Of a stretch of DNA of 64,000 nt, positions 53,144-62,015 are shown piece after piece; positions within the stretch are counted from its first letter, which is position 1; every line of letters starts with the position of its first letter. The notes below the pieces were generated by a model. The model was not told where the DNA came from. It did no database searches and was given only the letters and a program-made list of their open reading frames with translations. The stretch is from the NCBI RefSeq assembly GCF_000380165.1, contig NZ_KB904656.1, forward strand, positions 1 through 64,000. Direction: 5' to 3'. The position numbers and the translations under genes were made by a program. The DNA comes from Wenjunlia vitaminophila DSM 41686. Lineage in GTDB: Bacteria > Actinomycetota > Actinomycetes > Streptomycetales > Streptomycetaceae.

Positions 53144-54612
53144 CCCGCACCGCGAAGAACGAACCGCCCGGCGTCGTCTGGCTGGGCACCCCCCACTTCC
53201 CCGTCGCCGCACGCACCGCGGTCGGCGACCCCCAACTGCGGGAGAACCTGCGCAGGGCGACCACGACCATCCGGAGCAGGCGACTGGCCGCCGTGGGCGA
53301 GCTGGACGACTGGGAGGACCTGCGCACCGCCGGCGCCGCGGTCAAGCGGGCGGCGCTGCGTCACCTCGACACCCATCTGCTGCGGCTGGAGGAGTCCGTC
53401 GAGCGGGCGGGCGGCACGGTGCACTGGGCGGCCGACGCCGCCGAGGCCAACCGCATCGTCACCGAGCTGGTGCGGGCGACCGGGGAACGGGAGGTGGTCA
53501 AGGTCAAGTCGATGGCCACCCAGGAGATCGGGCTGAACGAGGCGCTGTCCGCGGCGGGCATCACCGCGTACGAGACCGACCTCGCCGAGCTCATCGTGCA
53601 ACTCGCCGACGACCGCCCCTCGCACATCCTCGTGCCCGCCATCCACAAGAACCGCACCGAGATCCGCGAGCTGTTCACCACCACCATGGGCCAGTGGGGG
53701 AGACCCGCCCCCGAGAACCTGACCGCCGACCCGGCCGCCCTGGCCGAGGCCGCCCGCCTCCACCTGCGGGAGAGGTTCCTGCGCGCCAGGGTCGCGGTCT
53801 CCGGCGCCAACTTCGCCTGCGCCGACACCGGCACCGTGGTCGTCGTCGAGTCCGAGGGCAACGGCCGCATGTGCCTCACGCTCCCCGAGACGCTCATCAC
53901 CGTCATGGGCATCGAGAAGGTGCTGCCGACCTTCGCCGACCTGGACGTCTTCCTCCAACTGCTGCCCCGCTCCGCCACCGGCGAGCGGATGAACCCGTAC
54001 ACCTCGATGTGGACCGGAACCCACGACGGCGACGGCCCCCGGGACTTCCACCTCGTCCTCCTCGACAACGGCCGCACCGCGACCCTGCGCGACACCGTCG
54101 GCCGTCAGGCACTCGCCTGCATCCGCTGCTCGGCATGTCTGAACGTCTGCCCGGTCTACGAGCGCACCGGCGGCCACGCCTACGGTTCGCCCTACCCCGG
54201 CCCCATCGGCGCCGTGCTCACCCCGCAGCTCGCCGGGATCGAGCACGCGCCGTCACTGCCCTTCGCCTCGACCCTGTGTGGCGCCTGCTACGACGCCTGC
54301 CCAGTGAAGATCGACATTCCGGAGGTGCTGCTCCACCTCCGTGCCCGGGCCGTCGAGTCGAAGAGGGGGCCCCTGCCCAGCCCGGAGGCCCTGGTCATGA
54401 AGGCCGCCGCCACCACGCTGGCTTCTCCGCGCGCACTGGCGTGGGCACAGCGGGCCGCGGCGCTCGGCGGTCGCGTGCTGGCCCGGCGCGGCGTCCTGCG
54501 CCGCCTCCCCGGCCCGCTCGCTCGCTGGTCCGCCAGCCGCGACACCGCCGCACCCCCGCGCGAGACGTTCCGCGCCTGGTGGCGCCGTACGCACCGGCGG
54601 CCGGGCCAATGA
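53140..54612 (+). CDS. lutB: L-lactate utilisation Fe-S protein LutB
   Basis: A 490-residue LutB/YkgF-type protein. The N-terminal LUD domain (KSMATQEIGLNEALSAAGI; GANFACADTGTVVVVESEGNGRM) is followed by two [4Fe-4S] motifs, CIRCSACLNVCP and CGACYDACP. The Arg/Ala-rich C-terminus carries no known motif. ATGA overlap with lutA. Confidence 0.93.
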   Translation: MTRTAKNEPPGVVWLGTPHFPVAARTAVGDPQLRENLRRATTTIRSRRLAAVGELDDWEDLRTAGAAVKRAALRHLDTHLLRLEESVERAGGTVHWAADAAEANRIVTELVRATGEREVVKVKSMATQEIGLNEALSAAGITAYETDLAELIVQLADDRPSHILVPAIHKNRTEIRELFTTTMGQWGRPAPENLTADPAALAEAARLHLRERFLRARVAVSGANFACADTGTVVVVESEGNGRMCLTLPETLITVMGIEKVLPTFADLDVFLQLLPRSATGERMNPYTSMWTGTHDGDGPRDFHLVLLDNGRTATLRDTVGRQALACIRCSACLNVCPVYERTGGHAYGSPYPGPIGAVLTPQLAGIEHAPSLPFASTLCGACYDACPVKIDIPEVLLHLRARAVESKRGPLPSPEALVMKAAATTLASPRALAWAQRAAALGGRVLARRGVLRRLPGPLARWSASRDTAAPPRETFRAWWRRTHRRPGQ

Positions 54613-55271
54613 GCAGCCGACAGGAGATCCTCACCCGGATCGCGGGCGCTCTGCGTGACGTACCCGAGGACGAAGGGGCAGAAGCAGCACCGGCCGACCG
54701 CCGGAGCCCCGTGGTGCGCCACCCGCCCGACCCCGTGGCGCTCTTCGCCGAGCGGGCCGCCGAGTACCGCGCCGCCGTCACCCGGACCACGGAGTCCGAG
54801 GCGTCCGCAGCCATCGGCGCCGCCCTCGCGGCCCGGTCCCCGGCCCGCCTCGTCGTCCCGCACGGCTTCCCCGAGGCGTGGCTGCCCGCGCGCCGGACCT
54901 GGCAGCGACTCGAGGACGACCCTCCCCTGCGGCCCGCGCAGCTCGACGCCGCGGACGGGGCCCTCACCACCTGCGCCCTGGCCGTCGCCGAGACCGGCAC
55001 CCTGGTCCTGGACGCGGGCCCCGGTCAGGGCAGGCGCGCCCTCACCCTGCTCCCCGACTTCCACCTCTGCGTGCTGCGGTCCGCGCAGATCGCCCCGGAC
55101 GTGCCCACAGCACTGCGCGGTCTCGACCCGTGCTGCCCGCTGACGTTCGTTTCGGGGCCGTCCGCGACCAGCGACATCGAGCTGGAGCGGGTCGAAGGAG
55201 TGCACGGCCCCCGCGTCCTGCACATCGTCATCGTCGAACCGGACAGCCGAGGAGCTGACACGCACCCATGA
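54609..55271 (+). CDS. lutC: L-lactate utilisation protein LutC
   Basis: A 220-residue LUD-domain protein without Fe-S motifs. The end segments GALTTCALAVAETGTLVLDAGPGQGRRALTLLPDFHLCVL and GPSATSDIELERVEGVHGPRVLHIVIV are typical of LutC/YkgG. Overlaps lutB and the lactonase gene by 4 nt each. Confidence 0.92.
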   Translation: MSSRQEILTRIAGALRDVPEDEGAEAAPADRRSPVVRHPPDPVALFAERAAEYRAAVTRTTESEASAAIGAALAARSPARLVVPHGFPEAWLPARRTWQRLEDDPPLRPAQLDAADGALTTCALAVAETGTLVLDAGPGQGRRALTLLPDFHLCVLRSAQIAPDVPTALRGLDPCCPLTFVSGPSATSDIELERVEGVHGPRVLHIVIVEPDSRGADTHP

Positions 55272-56128
55272 GCACCGCCTCGCAGCGCGTCGACGCGCAC
55301 CACCACGTCTGGGACCTGACCGTGCGCGACCAGGAGTGGATCAACGGCCCGGACCTCGCTCCGCTGCGCCGTGACTTCTCGGTGTCGGACCTGGCCCCGC
55401 TCGCACAGGAGGCCGGGGTCGGCGCCACGGTCCTCGTCCAGACCGTCACGGTCGCCGACGAGACCCCCGAGCTGCTGGCCGTCGCGGAGGAGCACGACCT
55501 CATCGGCGCCGTCGTCGGCTGGGTCGATCTCACCCTGCCGGACGTCGCGGAGCGGCTGGCCCGGTTGCGCGAGCTGCCGGGTGGCCGGTACCTCGCCGGA
55601 ATCCGCCACCAGGTCCAGGCCGAGCCGGACCCGGACTGGCTGACCCGACCCTCCGTGCTGCGCGGCCTGCGCGCCGTGGCGTCGGCCGGACTGGCGTACG
55701 ACCTGGTCGTTCTGCCGCACCAGTTGCGTGCCGCCGCACGCGCCGCCGCCGAGGTCCCGGACCTGGTCTTCGTCCTCGACCACCTGGGCAAGCCCCCGGT
55801 CGCCGCCGGCGCCCTGGAGCCCTGGGCCGACGGGGTGCGCCGCCTCGCGTCCCGGCCCAACGTGACGTGCAAGCTCTCCGGTCTGGTGACCGAGGCCGAC
55901 TGGGCGTCCTGGCGGATCGACGACCTGCGCCCGTACGCCGACACGGTGCTCACGGCCTTCGGACCCGACCGGACCATGTTCGGCTCCGACTGGCCCGTGT
56001 GCACCCTCGCCGCCACCTACGGCGACGTCGTCGCGACCGGCCTGGCGCTCACGCAGGCGCTGAGCCCCAGCGAGCTGACCGCGGTCTGGTCCGGCACCGC
56101 CACGCGCGTGTACCGGCTGGCCGGCTGA
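55268..56128 (+). CDS. Amidohydrolase-family lactonase, probable L-fuconolactonase
   Basis: A 286-residue amidohydrolase_2 protein: metal His residues in VDAHHHVWDL, RHQVQAEPDPDWL, VLDHLGKPP and metal Asp in FGSDWPVC. The HVWD and KP motifs are typical of sugar-acid lactonases (fuconolactone, rhamnonolactone, galactarolactone). It would hydrolyse the lactone made by the aldo/keto reductase to L-fuconate. It is the last gene of the long run; a hairpin follows. Confidence 0.87.
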   Translation: MSTASQRVDAHHHVWDLTVRDQEWINGPDLAPLRRDFSVSDLAPLAQEAGVGATVLVQTVTVADETPELLAVAEEHDLIGAVVGWVDLTLPDVAERLARLRELPGGRYLAGIRHQVQAEPDPDWLTRPSVLRGLRAVASAGLAYDLVVLPHQLRAAARAAAEVPDLVFVLDHLGKPPVAAGALEPWADGVRRLASRPNVTCKLSGLVTEADWASWRIDDLRPYADTVLTAFGPDRTMFGSDWPVCTLAATYGDVVATGLALTQALSPSELTAVWSGTATRVYRLAG

Positions 56129-56138
56129 TCCGACACGA

Positions 56139-56154
56139 GCGGCGCTCCCGCCGC
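56139..56154. terminator. Short hairpin between lactonase and GntR genes
   Basis: GCGGCG / CGCCGC with a CTCC loop in the 47-nt gap between convergent stop codons. Confidence 0.4.
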
Positions 56155-56175
56155 GCGGTCAGTCACCGCCCGCCG

Positions 56176-56889
56176 TCACGGCTCCTGCCGGAACCGCGCC
56201 CGCTGCCGCTCCAGGCTGCGTTGGAGGTGCTCCTCCATGGCCGCCGCGGCGCGGTCGGGGCTGTGGCGCAGCAGTGCCCGCAGGACCCGGCCGTGCTCGG
56301 CGAGCGTGTCCGGACTCGCGCCGGCGACCGGACTCAGCCTGAACAGGTGCAGGTGTACGTGCAGGCGCTCCACCGCGTCCCCGAGCAGCCGGCGACCGGA
56401 GGCTTCGGCGATCAGTTCGTGGAAACGCTGGTCCAGCGTCGCGAAGCCGCCGTACTCGGCGTAGCTCTCGCCCAGTTCGGGCCGCTCCCGCATCTCCTCG
56501 AGGAGCCTTTCCATCAGGTCGAGCTGCGCCTCCGTGGCGTGCTCCGCCGCCCGGGCAGCGGCGTACGGCTCCAGCAGCATCCGCATCTCGAACAACTCCT
56601 CGACGCCCTGACGGTCGAGGAGCTCCGTGGCGCGGTATCCGGACAGGGACCGCTTGACCACCAACCCGTCGGACTCCAGCCGGGCCAGGGCCTCGCGCAC
56701 CGGGGTCGGCGAGACCGCGAGCGCCCGGGCCAGAGCCTGGATGCCGAGCCGGCCGCCGGGGGCGATACGGTGGTCCATGACCATCGCCTTCACCTCCTCG
56801 TAGACGCCGTTTACGAGGTCTGGGCGCTTCGGAACCGACGGCGAAGGGGAGACGTCGGCCTTGTCGGCGTCAAGCTCCTCCGACAGCAT
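56176..56889 (-). CDS. GntR/FadR-type (FCD) regulator of the fucose locus, first paralogue
   Basis: 237 residues. The winged helix-turn-helix (IQALARALAVSPTPVREALARLESDGLVVKRSLSGYRATELL, about 48-90) and the FCD domain with metal-binding His residues (FATLDQRFHELIAEAS; LHVHLHLFR) are complete. It shares a nearly identical recognition region with the paralogue at 56947. An operator-like ATTGTATCCG lies upstream (56917-56926), the same core as in the fucosidase/importer region. Probably a fucose-derived acid is its effector. Confidence 0.9.
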   Translation of the reverse strand: MLSEELDADKADVSPSPSVPKRPDLVNGVYEEVKAMVMDHRIAPGGRLGIQALARALAVSPTPVREALARLESDGLVVKRSLSGYRATELLDRQGVEELFEMRMLLEPYAAARAAEHATEAQLDLMERLLEEMRERPELGESYAEYGGFATLDQRFHELIAEASGRRLLGDAVERLHVHLHLFRLSPVAGASPDTLAEHGRVLRALLRHSPDRAAAAMEEHLQRSLERQRARFRQEP

Positions 56890-56916
56890 GGGCCCCTTTC
56901 CGTTCGAGCGTCCTTG

Positions 56917-56926
56917 ATTGTATCCG
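56917..56926. promoter_or_regulatory. Operator-like site upstream of GntR gene
   Basis: ATTGTATCCG shares the core WTYGTATMYG with 43977-43986 and 44121-44130. It lies 28 nt before the ATG and may serve autoregulation. Confidence 0.4.
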
Positions 56927-56946
56927 GGCCGTGCGGCCGGGCAGGG

Positions 56947-57666
56947 TCAAGACCCTTCCCGATGGCTGCGACGCTGACGTTCCAGACTGCGGGTGAGGTG
57001 TTCGGTCATCGCCTCCGCGGCCCGCCCGCTGTCGCGGCGCAGCATGGCCCGGAGGATTCGTTCGTGCTCCACCACTGTGGGCTCGCCGGCTCCCGGCACG
57101 CTGCCGAGACGGAAGACGTGCAGGTGTGAGTGGAGCCGATCCACGGCATCGGCGAGCAGCGGACGGCGCGCCGCCTGAGTGATCGCCGCGTGGAAGCGCT
57201 GGTCGAGTGCCGCGAAGTCCCGGTAGGTGGCGTACCGGCCGGTCGGCCCCGGGTGGGCCTGCATCTCGTCCACGATCCGCTCCATGGCGTCGAGCTGCGC
57301 GTCGTCGGCGTGCGACGCCGCGAACGCTGTGGCCGGGGGCTCCAGCAGCATCCGCATCTCGAACAACTCCTCGAGCGCCTCCCGCGTGAGGAGTTCCGTC
57401 GCGCGGTACCCGGACAGCGACCGCTTGACCACGAGCCCGTCCGACTCGAGCCGGGCGAGCGCCTCGCGAACCGGAGTGGGTGAGACACCGAGCCGACGCG
57501 CCAGACCGTCGATGCTCACACGGGCGCCAGGAGCGATCTCGTGGTCCATGACCATGGCCTTGATGTGCTCGTACACGCTCTCGGAGAGCATCTGACGCCC
57601 CGGACCGGCGTCCGGCAGCCCGTGCTCCGGCGCAGGTGCAGACCCGAAGGCATCCCGCGGCGGCAT
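56947..57666 (-). CDS. GntR/FadR-type (FCD) regulator, second paralogue
   Basis: 239 residues from ATG 57666, which has a GGAGGA site; GTG 57699 would add 11. The helix-turn-helix (IDGLARRLGVSPTPVREALARLESDGLVVKRSLSGYRATELL) is almost the same as in the neighbour, while the FCD domain (FAALDQRFHAAITQAARRPL; LHSHLHVFRLG) has diverged more. This suggests a tandem duplication with kept DNA specificity and changed ligand response. It lies 57 nt upstream of the first paralogue and may be co-transcribed. Confidence 0.9.
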   Translation of the reverse strand: MPPRDAFGSAPAPEHGLPDAGPGRQMLSESVYEHIKAMVMDHEIAPGARVSIDGLARRLGVSPTPVREALARLESDGLVVKRSLSGYRATELLTREALEELFEMRMLLEPPATAFAASHADDAQLDAMERIVDEMQAHPGPTGRYATYRDFAALDQRFHAAITQAARRPLLADAVDRLHSHLHVFRLGSVPGAGEPTVVEHERILRAMLRRDSGRAAEAMTEHLTRSLERQRRSHREGS

Positions 57667-57858
57667 CCGCCTGTCCTCCACTCCCGTGACAACGTCCACA
57701 AGTCTGCCTCGTCCCCGCCGACCGGTGCGACCCCCGTGCGCTCTCGCTGGGTATGTGCCCGCCGCGGGGTGGTTCGCCCTTCCTGGCGCCGACGTGCTCC
57801 GTCGGGTGAACGAGCGGCATCGGCCGCCGCCGGGGCCGTTGACCAGCCCATCTCGGGG

Positions 57859-57931
57859 CGCCCCCGGCAGGACTCGAACCTGCGGCCAAGCGCTTAGAAG
57901 GCGCCTGCTCTATCCGCTGAGCTACGGGGGC
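57859..57931 (-). tRNA. tRNA-Arg, anticodon TCT
   Basis: The minus strand folds into a 73-nt cloverleaf. The acceptor is GCCCCCG / CGGGGGC, the D arm GCTC/GAGC, the anticodon stem GGCGC/GCGCT (one G-U) with loop CTTCTAA, and the T arm GCAGG-TTCGAGT-CCTGC. Anticodon TCT reads AGA. The CCA end is not fully encoded after the discriminator G (CCC follows). No integrase or attachment-site duplication was seen beside it. Confidence 0.95.
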
Positions 57932-58290
57932 CGGACGGTGGCCGCAGTGGCATCCGCCCCCGGCGGTGGTGACGGTGCCGACCGAGCGGGCCGTGGGCTG
58001 GCGGGCGCGGCGGTTCCGTGACCTTGCCGGGGACAAGGATAAGGGCCGGCGGTACCGATACCGGTTGCTTCACCTCCATGTCACGATGTGGAGGTTCCGT
58101 GAAGCGGTCCGATAATCGCAGGTGCGTACGAGACGTGCAGCGTTTTTTGCCGAGCCGGACGCGGGCGTTGTGGACTCGTTATGCCTGGAGTGACAAAGCG
58201 GACTCATCCGGGCGGGTCGATCGGGTGTCGGTTGCCCGGCAAAGGCATGTGAAGCTTTCATAATGTCTCAAGAGTGGGCATTCTTCGTAT
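57932..58290. promoter_or_regulatory. Region between tRNA-Arg and the dynamin operon
   Basis: About 360 nt without a convincing gene, with AT-richer patches than the surroundings. Features: an inverted repeat ACCTCCA / TGGAGGT with a 10-nt loop (58072-58095), a T6 run at 58143-58148, and TTCATAATG near 58257-58265 that could be a -10 for the dynamin operon. The tRNA promoter must lie near its left end. Confidence 0.45.
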
Positions 58291-60075
58291 GTGTCGATCA
58301 TGGAAGTGGAGCCCTGGCTGCTCGAGGCGTTGTCCGCGCTGAGGGACCGCGTTGCCACCGCACGCTTCCCGCTCGCCGTGCCCGACGCGCCCCGGGCCCA
58401 GCGCACCCGACAGGAGCTGATCGCGCAGTTCGACGACTACCTCCTGCCTCGACTGCGCGCCCCGCACGCCCCCCTGCTCGCGGTCGTCGCCGGATGCACC
58501 GGGGCGGGCAAGTCCACCCTGGTGAACTCCCTGGTCGGCGGCGAGGTGTCGCCGGCCGGGTTCCTTCGTCCCACCACCAGGAGACCGGTGCTGGTGTGCC
58601 ACCCCAACGACCGCGGGTGGTTCTCCGGACGGTGGGTGCTGCCCCGGCTGCCCCGCGGCGACGTACTGCGGGTGGTTGACGCCGCGGCGCTGCCCAGCGG
58701 CCTCGCCCTGCTGGACGCCCCCGACCTGGACTCCCTCGAGCCGTCGGGGAGGGAGCTCGCCGCCGAGCTGGTGTGCGCCGCGGACATCTGGCTCTTCGTC
58801 ACCAGCGCCGCCCGCTACGCCGACGCCGTCCCCTGGTGCCTGCTGCGGACCGCCAGGGAGTACGACGTCACCCTGGCCACCGTGCTGGACCGGGTGCCGC
58901 ACCGGGTGGTGCGCGAGCTGTCCGACCACCACGCGTCGCTGCTCGCCGCCGCCGGACTCGGAGACGTCCCCCGGTTCACCGTCCCCGAGCTGCCCGAGTC
59001 GGTGGCCCACGGCGGGCTGCTGCCGATGACCGCCGTCGCCGGGGTCCGGGAGTGGCTGTGGCGGCGGGCGCAACGGCCGATGGCCCGTGCCGCTGCCGCG
59101 CGGACCGCGCACGGGGTGCTGCGGTCGCTGCGGTCCCGGGTCCCGGAGCTCGCCGCGGCGTCGGCCGCGCAGCACGCGGCGGTGCTCCGGCTGGTCCGGG
59201 GGGTGGACGCGGCCTACGACCGGGCGGCCGAGCGGATCGACCGGGGAATCCGGGGCGGCCACCTGGTCGGCGGCGAGATGCTCGGGCGCTGGCGGCAGTA
59301 CTGCGCGACCGGGGATGACGAGGGGCTGTGGCAGGCCCTGCGGGAGGGCCTGGTGGTGCTGTTGCGTGCGGAGCTCGAGGACGCGGCGGACGCCACCGTC
59401 CGCGCCTGGCGGGCCGACCCGGCGGGGCGGGCGCCCGCCGACTCCTTCGATCCCGGCTGGCACGCCGGGCGGCTCCGCCGGCGGGTGGCCATGCTGGTGG
59501 AGCGGTGGCTGGACCACGCCGCGGCCCTCGCGGGCGAACCCGGGGCGGTCGTGGGCCTGGTGGCGGGGGTGCTGGGGGCGCCGGAGGCGGGGCGGCACCG
59601 CGGGCTGGTCGAGGCGGCGTGCTCGCTGCACGAGCGGGTCGCCGAGTTGGTGCGCGACGAACGCGAGTGGTGGCTGGCCGCCCTGGACGACCTCGAGGTG
59701 ACGCCGGGCCAGCAGATGGCGTTGATCGCGGCACTGTCCACGGTGTGCCGGGACCTGGAGCGCTGGGCCACGGCGGGGCCGGGGGAGTGGGACCGGGTGG
59801 ACCGGGACGCGGACGGGGCACGGGGGGCCGGGCGCCGGACGGCGGCGTCCCCCGCGGCCAGGGCCCCTGGTCCCGGCGCCCCTGGTGCCCAGGCCACGGG
59901 GACCCCAGCAACGGGGACCGCGGCAACGGGAACAGGAACGGGGTCGGCGGACGACGCGGGGCGCGGCGTGGGGAGCGACCCCGTGGACGGGGACGGCGCC
60001 GACCGGGCCGTGGCGGGCGTCGCCCTGGCCGGTGGGGTCGTCGCAGGTACGGGGGATCGCGCGAGGGAGAGGTGA
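58291..60075 (+). CDS. dynA: Dynamin-like GTPase, probable DynA
   Basis: 594 residues from GTG 58291 (ATG 58300 is an alternative). The G1 motif GCTGAGKST (about 68-76), a DxxG-like LLDAPDLDS and a weakened G4 (ATVLDRVP) mark a dynamin/Era-like GTPase. A helical stalk-like region follows. The last ~90 residues are low-complexity Ala/Gly/Thr with ATGT repeats and no membrane helix. In Streptomyces two adjacent dynamin genes, dynA and dynB, stabilise FtsZ rings in sporulation septa. Gene order and the SsbB-like gene downstream fit that locus. The G4 Lys is missing, so nucleotide specificity or activity may be altered. Confidence 0.75.
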   Translation: MSIMEVEPWLLEALSALRDRVATARFPLAVPDAPRAQRTRQELIAQFDDYLLPRLRAPHAPLLAVVAGCTGAGKSTLVNSLVGGEVSPAGFLRPTTRRPVLVCHPNDRGWFSGRWVLPRLPRGDVLRVVDAAALPSGLALLDAPDLDSLEPSGRELAAELVCAADIWLFVTSAARYADAVPWCLLRTAREYDVTLATVLDRVPHRVVRELSDHHASLLAAAGLGDVPRFTVPELPESVAHGGLLPMTAVAGVREWLWRRAQRPMARAAAARTAHGVLRSLRSRVPELAAASAAQHAAVLRLVRGVDAAYDRAAERIDRGIRGGHLVGGEMLGRWRQYCATGDDEGLWQALREGLVVLLRAELEDAADATVRAWRADPAGRAPADSFDPGWHAGRLRRRVAMLVERWLDHAAALAGEPGAVVGLVAGVLGAPEAGRHRGLVEAACSLHERVAELVRDEREWWLAALDDLEVTPGQQMALIAALSTVCRDLERWATAGPGEWDRVDRDADGARGAGRRTAASPAARAPGPGAPGAQATGTPATGTAATGTGTGSADDAGRGVGSDPVDGDGADRAVAGVALAGGVVAGTGDRARER

Positions 60076-60081
60076 ACGTCG

Positions 60082-61800
60082 GTGGAGGCCCTGGACGAAC
60101 GGTTGTCCGCGTTCGAGGAACTGCTGCGGCTGTCCGCGCCGCGGGTGCCGGGGGAGACCCTGAGCCCCGCCCGTGACGTGCTGCGCCGGGCCGGTGAACG
60201 GCGACGCATGTCCCTGGCGCACACCGTGGTGGCGCTCGCCGGGACCACCGGCAGCGGCAAGTCGTCGCTGTTCAACGCGGTCTGTGGACTCGACCTTTCG
60301 GTGACCGGCGTGCGCCGGCCGACGACCAGCACGCCGGTGGCGTGTGTGTGGCGGTCCCAGGGAGCCGGGGAGCTGCTGGACCGGCTCGGGGTGCCGGAAC
60401 GTTCACGGTTCTCCGGGCACGGGGCGCTGGACACCGGGCGGTTGGCCCCGCCGGACGGTCTGCCCGGCCTGGTCCTGCTGGACCTGCCGGACCTGGACTC
60501 GGCCGACCGCAGGCAACGCGAGCAGATGGACCGGATGCTCGGCCTGGTGGACGCGATGGTCTGGGTGCTCGACCCGGAGAAGTACGCGGACGCCAGTGTG
60601 CACGAGCGCTGTCTGCGACCGCTCGTCGGGCACGCCGAGGTGATGGTCGTGGTGCTCAACCAGATCGACCGTCTCCCCCAGGACGCGGTCCTGCCCTGCC
60701 TGACCGACCTGCGGCGGCTGCTCGACGAGGACGGGCTGGCGTCCGGGGAACACGGTGAGGACGGCACGCAGGTCTTCGCCACCTCGGCGCTGACCGGCCA
60801 GGGTGTGGGGGAACTGCGGGCGGCGCTGGGACGGATGGTGCGGGAGCGCCGGGCGGCCGAACGCAGGCTCCGTGCCGAGCTGGACCGGGTCGCCCGGCGG
60901 CTGCGACCGGTGTACGTCGGGGGAGGGCCGGTGCCGGGGCTCGGGGGCGGAGCTCGGGAGCGGTTCGCCGACCGGCTGGCCGAGGCGGTGGGCGCCCGGG
61001 CGGCGGGGCGTGCGGCGGAACGTGACTGGATCCAGGGGATCGCCGCGGCCTGTGCCCCGCCGTACGGACGGTTCCTGACGCGTTCGTCCCGGGGGCGGGG
61101 AACCGAAGTGGGACCCGTGCCGGCGCACCGTCCGCTGGTGGCGGAGGCGGTGCGCGAGGTGGTGCGGGTGGCGTCGTCCGGGCTGCCCGAGCCCTGGGCC
61201 ACGGGGGTGCGGACGGCAGGGGAACGCGGGGGGCGGGCGCTGGCGTGGGAGCTGGACGACGTCGGGCGCTGGACAGCGGTCAGCCCCTGGCCGCACCCCC
61301 TGGCCCCCGACCCGGTTCCCGCGTCGGGGGCGGGCGCCGAGCAGGGGGCGGAGGCCGCACCCGTGGGCCAGCCGACGGCCTGCCCGCGGCAGTGGTGGAG
61401 GCCGGTGGCGGTGGTCCAGTGGCTGCTGGCCGGTGTGGTGCTGCTCGGGCTGCTGGGTCTGCTGGCGCGGGCGGCGGCGGTGGCGGGGATCGGCCGGGTG
61501 ACCCCGGGTGACTGGACCGCGGGCACGGGATGGCGGGACGGGGGCCCCTGGTGGTTGCCCGGACTGCTCCTCGGCACCGGCCTGACGCTCGGCCTCCTGC
61601 TGACCTGGTTGGGGCGGTGGGCGGCGGGCAGCGTCGCACGGCACTGTGGTCAGGAGGTGGAGCGGCGGATCGGGGAGGCGGCCGAGGAACGAGGGCACGC
61701 CCTGGTCATCGAGCCCATCGAGGCGGAGCTGCGGTGTTACCACGAGGTGCGGCAACGCTACGGGGCGGTGGCTGCCGGCAGCGGACCGATCTGGAGTTGA
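60082..61800 (+). CDS. dynB: Membrane dynamin-like GTPase, probable DynB
   Basis: 572 residues from GTG 60082, six nt after the previous stop, with GAGAGG upstream. It has a full G domain: G1 GTTGSGKSS, switch PTTSTPVA, G3 LLDLPDLDS and G4 NQID. The C-terminal part contains two membrane helices (about residues 440-465, and 493-515) with a short loop between, then a helical tail. It probably pairs with DynA at division septa. The final EVERRIGEAAEER region may form a coiled coil. Confidence 0.77.
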   Translation: MEALDERLSAFEELLRLSAPRVPGETLSPARDVLRRAGERRRMSLAHTVVALAGTTGSGKSSLFNAVCGLDLSVTGVRRPTTSTPVACVWRSQGAGELLDRLGVPERSRFSGHGALDTGRLAPPDGLPGLVLLDLPDLDSADRRQREQMDRMLGLVDAMVWVLDPEKYADASVHERCLRPLVGHAEVMVVVLNQIDRLPQDAVLPCLTDLRRLLDEDGLASGEHGEDGTQVFATSALTGQGVGELRAALGRMVRERRAAERRLRAELDRVARRLRPVYVGGGPVPGLGGGARERFADRLAEAVGARAAGRAAERDWIQGIAAACAPPYGRFLTRSSRGRGTEVGPVPAHRPLVAEAVREVVRVASSGLPEPWATGVRTAGERGGRALAWELDDVGRWTAVSPWPHPLAPDPVPASGAGAEQGAEAAPVGQPTACPRQWWRPVAVVQWLLAGVVLLGLLGLLARAAAVAGIGRVTPGDWTAGTGWRDGGPWWLPGLLLGTGLTLGLLLTWLGRWAAGSVARHCGQEVERRIGEAAEERGHALVIEPIEAELRCYHEVRQRYGAVAAGSGPIWS

Positions 61801-61843
61801 ACTGACCGTTCGGCGACACGACGGTGGATGCCCGGGGATGCTC

Positions 61844-61859
61844 GGGGACGCCGTTCCCC
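61844..61859 (+). terminator. Weak hairpin after dynB
   Basis: GGGGA / TCCCC with a 6-nt loop 44 nt after the stop codon. Short, so low confidence. Confidence 0.3.
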
Positions 61860-61876
61860 TGCCCATGGAAAAGGCG

Positions 61877-61892
61877 TCACTCGTTCGAGTGA
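61877..61892. promoter_or_regulatory. Inverted repeat TCACTCG-TT-CGAGTGA upstream of ssb
   Basis: Two perfect 7-bp arms separated by TT lie 123 nt before the ssb start, just upstream of an AT-richer patch (61895-61935) likely to hold the promoter. The regulator is unknown. Confidence 0.45.
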
Positions 61893-62015
61893 TCGAGTTA
61901 TTCACATGTGCTGGGTTGTGCACACTTTTCGGCTGCCTTGTCGTACGGCGTGGACGAGTGCGGCACTCTGGACCCGCAGGCGGAAAGTGGTGAGACGCAG
62001 GGGGAGTGTCCGCAT

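Noticed and set aside
57859-57931. tRNA-Arg as attachment site of an integrated element
   Set aside because: No integrase, excisionase or repeated tRNA 3' end was seen nearby in the window.
57932-58290. 81-codon plus-strand frame (58018-58263) before the dynamin gene
   Set aside because: No ribosome-binding site, unusual composition, and the region is rich in promoter-like sequence. Treated as intergenic.
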